Shown here one piece after another: positions 59,701 to 64,000 of a stretch of DNA of 64,000 nucleotides. The stretch lies in contig OW569356.1 of assembly GCA_937625935.1 (NCBI GenBank), forward strand, positions 434,001 to 498,000, given 5' to 3'. The notes below the pieces were generated by a model that did no database searches, was not told where the DNA came from, and worked only from the letters and a program-made list of their open reading frames with translations. The DNA is from Tetramitus jugosus. Its lineage: Eukaryota > Heterolobosea > Eutetramitea > Acrasida > Vahlkampfiidae. Within the stretch, counting starts at the first letter, position 1. Each line of letters starts with the position of its first letter. A program made the position numbers and the translations under genes.

Positions 59701-60903
59701 GCCAAGAATTCGAGATTCACTAAAGCAAGAAGAACTCAGGTTGAAGCTGAGGACCCCTGTATTGTATACAGTTGACGAATTAATGAAATTTCTACATTCA
59801 TCTAAGATATCACCGTAAATGCCGACTACCATCGAAATCATACTTGAATCTTCATAATCTATCATTAGAGAATTAATAGAGAATGATGACCCGGAAAGAA
59901 TGTAAATGTAGGAAGATCTGATGACATTGAACGTCCGCCGATCCATTTGAATTATGGACATGAACGTTGAATTGTATGCCAGCATCGAAAAAAAGAGTGT
60001 GTCAGTCGTATTCTGGTGTATTAACCGAGTAACAGTAGAACGATCCGAATAGTCTCGATACGACAGAAGAGAGCCATCAACAACTGAAAATGAAGCCAAA
60101 AATGGGTCATAGTTCAGTGAAGGTACTAGATCAATATCAAAAAAACTAGTTCGGTTCATTATATATCCACTCATGTACAATGAGTCTGCAACAATGAGAC
60201 ACTCGCTAATTCCAATGGACTGCTGAGATGCGTCTGTTTCATGATACCACTCAAAACTAATGCTTTTAGTCTCTAGTTTTCCAATGAAAAGCCTCCACTC
60301 ATACAATGGAGGTCGCGAATAACTTCCTGCTAAATAAATGTTATCGGCATTATCAACAGTCACAGTATACGTGGCTAGTGATGAATTGCTGAACTGTGGA
60401 AAAGTACCATTGCGGATTAAATGACCGTCTGTGTCATACACAAGCAGAACGGGGCCTGAGGTCGTCGTCCTGAAAAGAACAATTGCATTGCCAGCATGAT
60501 CAAACTGAGCAGCCGCACGCACAATAATCACATTAAATATATTAACTCCTTTGTCGGCCCACATAACAAGTCCATCTGGTGACAATTTCATGACATATGG
60601 AAAGACGTACAGAGTATTGTTGCTCACATAATCTCGTCCTTCACCCACGACAGAACTTCCCACTTTAATTTTATCAGCTGCAGAGAATCCAACGACAAGA
60701 GAGTTGCCTTGCTTGTCCACAGCCAAAGCAGCAACCGATGCCCTTTTTCCTATCAATTCAGGATTCACAGGACCACCCGTATTGAGAATCCAGTCAGTGT
60801 GCAGTGTTGAGCCAATTGCAACACCACCGTTGTTACTTGAACCAATCAGAAGCACTAAGGATGCAAGAAGCAACCACAACAACAAAGGTGACTGTCGAAA
60901 CAT
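53764..60903 (-). CDS. Giant adhesion-type receptor: ectodomain, GPS, 7TM and RGS
   Basis: 2379 residues, single exon of 7.1 kb. Signal peptide 1-22 (SPLLLWLLLASLVLLIGSS). Residues about 40-480 carry repeats like VAALAVDKQGNSLVVGFSAA and YTVTVDNADNIYLAGSYS, in the style of SBBP beta-propellers. About 520-870 is a right-handed beta-helix-like stretch (RENTFTNNSVAMNI, ISNNSFSNSGQY). About 1150-1680 has Ig/PKD/REJ-like beta domains. A helical segment and a GPS motif (about 1835-1880) follow: CRYWDEVTQDSWLNDGC, then ICHCNHTTSFSAF, with the Cys and Trp pattern of GAIN/GPS domains; the cleavage-site tripeptide His-Thr-Thr (HTT) fits self-cleavage. Seven membrane helices (about 1890-2215) and an RGS domain (about 2235-2360; YAKKEFALENLLLWKDLE, FEINIPAKCRNMI) end the protein. 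Many N-x-S/T sites. Role: cell-surface sensing of adhesion coupled to G-alpha, inferred. Confidence 0.88.
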   Translation of the reverse strand: MFRQSPLLLWLLLASLVLLIGSSNNGGVAIGSTLHTDWILNTGGPVNPELIGKRASVAALAVDKQGNSLVVGFSAADKIKVGSSVVGEGRDYVSNNTLYVFPYVMKLSPDGLVMWADKGVNIFNVIIVRAAAQFDHAGNAIVLFRTTTSGPVLLVYDTDGHLIRNGTFPQFSNSSLATYTVTVDNADNIYLAGSYSRPPLYEWRLFIGKLETKSISFEWYHETDASQQSIGISECLIVADSLYMSGYIMNRTSFFDIDLVPSLNYDPFLASFSVVDGSLLSYRDYSDRSTVTRLIHQNTTDTLFFSMLAYNSTFMSIIQMDRRTFNVIRSSYIYILSGSSFSINSLMIDYEDSSMISMVVGIYGDILDECRNFINSSTVYNTGVLSFNLSSSCFSESRILGSSSAYRITSGKVTPMNEMILAGMSSFNVTEWDSKELPFMINTPMIIKLSRRTLVKNTLLILDTDFVSREFVLNDNFDYLIMSDRFINGSELIIESGVTVTMSSNVSLSVLTGSTLSIGSLNGDAVVFQSERKVNPFCGFNIWGELLLANVVLTGGGRCRNSSATITVNSNARLQAEQVISQSTTTRHIHSMNSELISIESSLFQGSSVLAEGQQLVLMVRNVTFANSMLEMVCPGASLIVLEYNTFDSLDAGFSITSFYGRLTVRENTFTNNSVAMNIQYRTTSTISKESVVILSQNSIRQAGVGMKIVFFDGDITISNNSFSNSGQYLLVDAAKAPAKKHTVNVLQNTFASTSLLTTVSPLVRLSSLNEKTIFNFRKNNYSESRTNVQLQISGQVNVAKNFFSFHGGPILKKTDSGSAINAQFNYWGKDSMTQNEVETSVGYATLPAIQNLRVLFLPYMATKDGGDIWGSLFTPIEMVTITDCASIRGVWATAPPGIYQIYPKCVSITVICDFNTSALMVIQRRESGEYDFDRDWQQYVSGFYSEYYNEYFYGLENIYKLSTLADTRLFVEYSENVNASFLGQINYLFRVDSLASNYTLTIGEAYSAGGVSDKLSSLNGSAFSTFDYNDLYGGSNYSHGGWWFNSDNFTDVGQLNGAYASQFTWGSLPLKYSRMSLGFVNASTAKCLLQPKFAIPQQFIVEYCDQWLVLNVTARDLPSLTNYSVKYETAEPVLNQYLSSFQSFSVVIPVSKLHVGYQNITVRLMGNTTTRAIVSTITTVLRKPLILEFKTDQLTVETFSSSETFVFVYVLGLPSCWTNLTRSWSIAGSLLNSTTNSTLAPIPTGLIVGDQLVRIKFIVDGIVFYKDQPVRVFEPVVIDGGNRRIPIDYEITLKTRTTLFSNVDGVYIWDSPNRNSTLIATGNSVVFSANSTGNYTVAVSYIVNKKYPGRVTTYSVNIEVVPWKYLPVVAISTAGLSNIISSQKKLKLEASLAPNVNVSNIVYEWIIVNEDTGVSTSMGKGRMRLPLILPENQLLPITSYTIMFRARDMQYFYEGYASVSFRTSSIPLITSFITTPTAGSELFTLFNFTVTANDTDSKKLRYSFYIVNLDGTIDPLQLKLDSFQFSSFLPRRNSSDLLSIKVVVENEYGSKSESVNNLTVTENNKSMDLLLDFLVNPPVTTDVQPIINIAVNVIHQKGSSMSEPVLQSFISNTTQLLSDALSKNSSSVVYAAVSNIHVLSQYSNNMTNSVRETASSIIGTIMDIVIASKSTYSAIQLDDSELQQLASSISNVRPNNDTQHSATNQLSQIQKLGTIIATDKLAAEPLTALKTDNFELLIQVDIPEYMKDSRYNSTSGNVGLPASIEALNSNQTYTIEMISFGAVSNPYSWSNSTQNITASVISFRLLSNNKKESLRNMSEPIEIIMKKDQSIAIDSKFKHRYSCRYWDEVTQDSWLNDGCVLYKETVSEIICHCNHTTSFSAFIIYDPKDPNKASAGLYIAYIVVYSGFVVLSLCVLVGVSIWNKKQPIRSRFIAPFIGLIAIIIECILNGIIRNGLLIGATSAKDYRGVNSIAYIIMSIVNPIVLVSLFVYFWQMMRYLFMKNLYAIMDVERANHRKLRFLKMISSKVLYLVLSIGIMLLTATYFVLISILEATSVIRPNAASAFNALSFSTMTFAIAVLIVGLFLWDLSIVLTRKVYKRSADYGKESVEGKSVELERAVGGFRIITKHFTSDDPLQFRIESLFMVLGLVVMLISYIVGISDRFNPNSTENSGAKIVEFLFDIAYILIRLVSFGGYAVVVRLWHRFRFHQQHEEYTALKSYVSDLKSGISPIEQRLLTLLRHEYGYETFAQYAKKEFALENLLLWKDLEIIRSENMVMSTEERLQSIKRTYDLYIARGSDFEINIPAKCRNMIARLQENDQILAAEAEEILLMLNNEIMVNICDTFTRFNSTEEYHRYMHLSNLSVQLMDVDDKKKKE

Positions 60904-61094
60904 GTTTCGGACGAAAGAGTTGTGTGAGTGTTGGTTGAGTTACGAGAATTCAGATTCGAAAAATTTCGCCATTCCCTAATGTCCCCCCTGGGCTAGGGTT
61001 CCAGTTAATCCTCGACAGGCGCGAGACATATTTCCCCTCTTCTGCCAAAATAAATGGTCGTCAGGCCTGATTTGCACTGGTGCATCTCCCATCT

Positions 61095-62093
61095 TCACCT
61101 CCATTGGAAGGTCTCCAAATCGACCCAAGCTTTTGGGGAGTTGTTCCTTTGGTGTGTGGACAGAATGTCGCTCATCAGTTGGCTCACTCGAATCTCTTCA
61201 AAAAACACCCCCTTGTTACAACAAGCACATTGCCAGATGTGTGAGGAACAACAGCACTGCAAGTATGATTCTAGATCAAAGCATTGCAAGTGCGAGCAGC
61301 GTACACCCTTGATGGGAGTGACGATTCTGGACAAAGTGATAGGATCGATCAGAGACACCATTTCTTGTGTCATTTGCAAGTCATCATCCTCGTCTTCTGA
61401 ACTGGGTGGTGCAGGTCCTTTATCACAAAGCTCTCGTTGCTTCACTTCACTGACCAATTCTTCCAAATTTCTTTCCTTGACAAGTGCAAGCACCACGACG
61501 ATTAACCGATCGATCTCTTCCTCTTTGATCAAGAGAGAAAATTCCACGAGGTTCTCACCATTGACCAAGCATGCTCGATTCTCACATTCTTCATCTTCAA
61601 AATCACCACCACCATGGAGCTTCTCTATCAACGGACAATCCACAGAAAACAACTTGATAGGACTCGCGACAGCAAAAGGAAGCTTGCGAGAGTGTCTTTT
61701 AAGGGCTTTTCGTTTTCTTGGTAGCTTCACAGAGTGGCTATTCACCTCTATCTTCAGGTATTTGCTGTTCCAATGATAGGGACAGAGTTGCATTGCATCC
61801 TTGTCTTGACTCTCGTGGACTGTCGTTTCGAATAAGAACAGACCTACCCTGTGATCATTATTCAGCAACAACTTTTGATACAAAACACTGGCCATATCGA
61901 AGCAAATGCTCCACTGATGAGAAGCTTCTCCTTTCGTGACCAAATTGTTGTGCAGATTGATCGAGGAGCAATGAATCAGAGTGTCTATTGGAAACATTGG
62001 ATGGATGACACCAGAGAGCAACTTGTCTTTTTCGAGCCGATGCTGTACAATGGTTGAAATGTCAAGATTGCTATCGATGTTGTTGGTGGTCAT
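61095..62093 (-). CDS. PIAS/Siz-type SP-RING SUMO E3 ligase
   Basis: 332 residues from ATG 62093 (the frame extends to a TTG at 62108). The SP-RING (MIZ) finger is at about 246-300: SLIDPITLSRIVTPIKGVRC, then SHLQCFDLESYLQCC, WQCACCNKG and LMSDILSTH, i.e. the Cys/His ligands and the xxIxxPxRG-like block that contacts Ubc9. Residues 60-200 may be a PINIT-like domain (HQWSICFDMASVLYQ). PIAS/Siz proteins transfer SUMO to nuclear targets. It is shorter than animal PIAS, with no SAP domain at the N-terminus. The rest of the tail after the finger is 30 residues. Confidence 0.85.
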   Translation of the reverse strand: MTTNNIDSNLDISTIVQHRLEKDKLLSGVIHPMFPIDTLIHCSSINLHNNLVTKGEASHQWSICFDMASVLYQKLLLNNDHRVGLFLFETTVHESQDKDAMQLCPYHWNSKYLKIEVNSHSVKLPRKRKALKRHSRKLPFAVASPIKLFSVDCPLIEKLHGGGDFEDEECENRACLVNGENLVEFSLLIKEEEIDRLIVVVLALVKERNLEELVSEVKQRELCDKGPAPPSSEDEDDDLQMTQEMVSLIDPITLSRIVTPIKGVRCSHLQCFDLESYLQCCCSSHIWQCACCNKGVFFEEIRVSQLMSDILSTHQRNNSPKAWVDLETFQWR

Positions 62094-62235
62094 CTTTGGT
62101 GAATGCAAGCTCGTCTCTCCGTCGGTAGAAATGAAAATTCTTTTTTATTTTGAGTGTTGTTCTGTCTTGGTACCGTCCCAAAAAGTTCATATTTCCGCTC
62201 CTCCGCTTCGGTTATGGCTGGTAGTTTACCTCGTC

Positions 62236-64000
62236 TCAAACCTTGGATGAGAACTTTGGTGTGGGCAAGCTGGAAGGAGGTGGGGAATTGCTCCAGGAAC
62301 CTCCCGCGAATCGTTCTTGCTTCTTCTTGGTTGCCGAAGCTGGCTTTTCACTCGTGTTTGGAGTCTTTGGATGTTGTTGTTGTTGCTCATTGTTGAGAGA
62401 AGCGAGCAATTCTGCTTCTGTGAACGCAGGACCTGGTGCAACACTGACACCAGCGACTTGGTGGGCAACAGGCTTGAACCTTGGAGGTGTCATATAACCA
62501 GGAAGAGGCTGTTGTTGTGGTTGTCTCATCTGATTCAAAATGTCTTGTTCGCTCTGCATCATGTGATGGAAGGGAGCAGGAGCATGGGGATGGTGCATAG
62601 AGGTTGGTGCCTCAGATGCCAGGTGATTGCCATTGGCCGTCGCTGAAAATTGACCCAGAATAAAACTAGAGTCAGAGTGCGAGTAGTGGTGATGATGAGG
62701 ATGAGGAATAGGGTGGTGGTGAGATGGGTGAGATGGATGAGAAGCATGAGCATGAAATAGAGGATGGAGAACAACACCAGCACTACCACTGCCACCACTG
62801 CTATTGATTTGTGGTGGACTCGTACCGCCGTTTCTCATACGAGTCGAGGTGGTAGGCGACGATGGCAGAGAAGAGTTGATTGAAAAATCATCGTCCCTAC
62901 TCAACTTTTCCTTCTTGCCATGCTTGTTGGACGATAGAATAAAATCTTGAATGGACTTTACCTTGTGTGTATGAGGATTGGAAGCAAGTGTAGGAGTCGT
63001 TGATGCTGATGATGATTTTTGACTCATGGACAACATGAGAAAATCTGGAGTCAACAATTTTGGTTTCTCTGTTGTTGGTGTTACTCCTGATGTAGATATA
63101 GATGACGATATAGATGATGATGATGATGATGTAGATAAAGAGAGAGATGACAATGCAGGTGATGAGTATGATGGATGCATGGATGATGCATGATAATGTC
63201 CATTCATGTGTGGATAGTGTTGTTGTTGATAAATGATGGGTGAAGTAGTAGCAGTAGTAGTCGTCGTAGTTCCATTTGTTTGTTGTTGTTGTTGTGGTGG
63301 TTTCTGTGAAGAAGGTTGTACAGTGTGAAGTACTTGTACGGGTATCATGGAACGACGCGTCGATGCATCATCCTTTTTTTTCAATGATGCTGAGGAGGAT
63401 GATGAGGATGATGATTTTGGGCCATCATCATCATCACCATCATCACCATCGTCATCATCAGTACTACCACTACTACCACCACCATTAATACTATTATTAT
63501 TGTTGGTAGTTTTCTTGCTGCTTCTACGATTCGTATTCGTCATACTATTCGCACCACCATTACTACTACTGTTGTTGTTGTTGTTCGTGTTGATTTTTGT
63601 GGGAGTCACAGGAGCACCATTGGCTGCTGCAATGGCCACTCCGACACTGCTATTCATGTTGTAATGAGAGTATTCTGTCACCATTTTCTTATAATTTTCA
63701 AAATGATTTTCTCTCTTATTCTTACCATTGGTGGAAGCACTAGTACTGTTCACATTGACATTACTATTATTGTTGTTGTTGTTATTGTTGTTTATCATTA
63801 CATTGGATTTGGATGGTGAGTTTGCACTGTTGTTATTGTTGTTATTGTTGTTATTGTTGTTGTTGCTTGTATTGCTGTTGGCAATCATTTGATCACGTTG
63901 TTGATCTCTGTACATTCGATTGATACTCTTATTTTCAACAATGTCAATTTGTTGTTTGTCGTTGAGTGTTTTTAAGTCCACGTGCTTGTATTCAAAATAA
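62236..64000 (-). CDS. Asn/Ser-rich protein with C-terminal PNRC/EDC-like decapping motif (5' end beyond window)
   Basis: The frame stays open to the right edge; at 63981 it shows GTG, not ATG, so the true start or an upstream exon lies outside, or translation begins at the ATG of MYRDQQRDQM (63918). At least 580 residues, dominated by Asn, Ser, His and Pro tracts. The last 25 residues hold ERFAGGSWSNSPPPSSLPTP followed by KFSSKV, matching the pattern of the PNRC/Edc1-type motif ([YF]AG..F...P.PS.LP.P.F), which in fungi and animals activates the Dcp1-Dcp2 decapping enzyme. A short conserved-looking block TPDFLMLSMSQK and QDFILSSNKHGKKEK lies in the middle. Role in mRNA decay is inferred from the motif. 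Confidence 0.6.
   Translation of the reverse strand, partial: YFEYKHVDLKTLNDKQQIDIVENKSINRMYRDQQRDQMIANSNTSNNNNNNNNNNNNSANSPSKSNVMINNNNNNNNNSNVNVNSTSASTNGKNKRENHFENYKKMVTEYSHYNMNSSVGVAIAAANGAPVTPTKINTNNNNNSSSNGGANSMTNTNRRSSKKTTNNNNSINGGGSSGSTDDDDGDDGDDDDGPKSSSSSSSSASLKKKDDASTRRSMIPVQVLHTVQPSSQKPPQQQQQTNGTTTTTTATTSPIIYQQQHYPHMNGHYHASSMHPSYSSPALSSLSLSTSSSSSSISSSISTSGVTPTTEKPKLLTPDFLMLSMSQKSSSASTTPTLASNPHTHKVKSIQDFILSSNKHGKKEKLSRDDDFSINSSLPSSPTTSTRMRNGGTSPPQINSSGGSGSAGVVLHPLFHAHASHPSHPSHHHPIPHPHHHHYSHSDSSFILGQFSATANGNHLASEAPTSMHHPHAPAPFHHMMQSEQDILNQMRQPQQQPLPGYMTPPRFKPVAHQVAGVSVAPGPAFTEAELLASLNNEQQQQHPKTPNTSEKPASATKKKQERFAGGSWSNSPPPSSLPTPKFSSKV
63060..63860. repeat. Trinucleotide-rich tracts (GAT/ATG/TTG) in coding region
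   Basis: Runs of ATG/GAT, CAT and TTG triplets code for Ser, Asp, Asn and Gln homopolymers of the decapping-motif protein on the - strand. Most units are interrupted. Confidence 0.7.

Noticed and set aside
60904-61094. Possible promoter or RNA between receptor and SUMO ligase
   Set aside because: Only 190 bp with no clear element apart from short GC-rich patches (CCCCCCTGGGC); not enough to call.

Overview
The window is nuclear DNA of a compact protist genome, most likely the heterolobosean amoeboflagellate Naegleria (species not resolved). This is inferred from A+T-rich but gene-dense DNA, many intronless genes, short GT-AG introns (73-170 bp, donors mostly GTATGT, GTTTGT or GTACGT), Asn/Gln/Ser homopolymer tracts, a mitochondrial-type TrpRS and complex I subunit, a cathepsin B-like protease, and G-protein signalling genes. 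No prokaryotic features are seen. I find 34 protein genes and three tRNA genes on both strands. Neighbours are often only 16-90 bp apart and no operon logic is evident. Spliced models were built by hand by matching frames across GT-AG junctions.

0-15 kb: a left-truncated G-alpha protein with a long Asn/Gln N-terminus, a degenerate switch II and a C-terminal F-box; a fatty acid hydroxylase/sterol desaturase; a protein resembling the SARA C-terminal domain; mitochondrial TrpRS; BCP1/BCCIP; a repeat protein with three TFxP motifs; a villidin-like protein (three PH domains, gelsolin segments, villin headpiece); and an acidic hypothetical.

15-36 kb: a PPR protein, a coiled-coil/LRR protein, a GDP-fucose-type transporter, a small coiled-coil protein, isovaleryl-CoA dehydrogenase, GPN2 GTPase, an LRAT/NlpC-like protein, a PB1 protein, a small membrane protein, a FIGNL1-type AAA ATPase, NDUFB9 and a Cys-containing hypothetical.

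36-51 kb: a cathepsin B-like protease with a clear TATA box and a distinct, probably highly expressed codon pattern; an LRR protein; a small charged protein; tRNA-Ala(AGC); VPS8; a DMT transporter; a hypothetical; a glycosyltransferase-like type II membrane protein; and PWP2.

51-64 kb: two convergent paralogous receptors. One is a short 7TM-RGS protein; the other is a 2379-residue protein with a huge ectodomain, GPS motif, 7TM and RGS. Two almost identical tRNA-Leu(CAA) genes in inverted orientation flank the shorter gene. Then come a PIAS/Siz SP-RING SUMO ligase and an Asn-rich protein with a C-terminal PNRC/EDC-like decapping motif that runs off the right edge.

The main theme is heterotrimeric G-protein signalling with unusual domain fusions (G-alpha plus F-box, receptor plus RGS). 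The rest is housekeeping: mitochondrial function, ribosome biogenesis, endosomal tethering, cytoskeleton and glycosylation.
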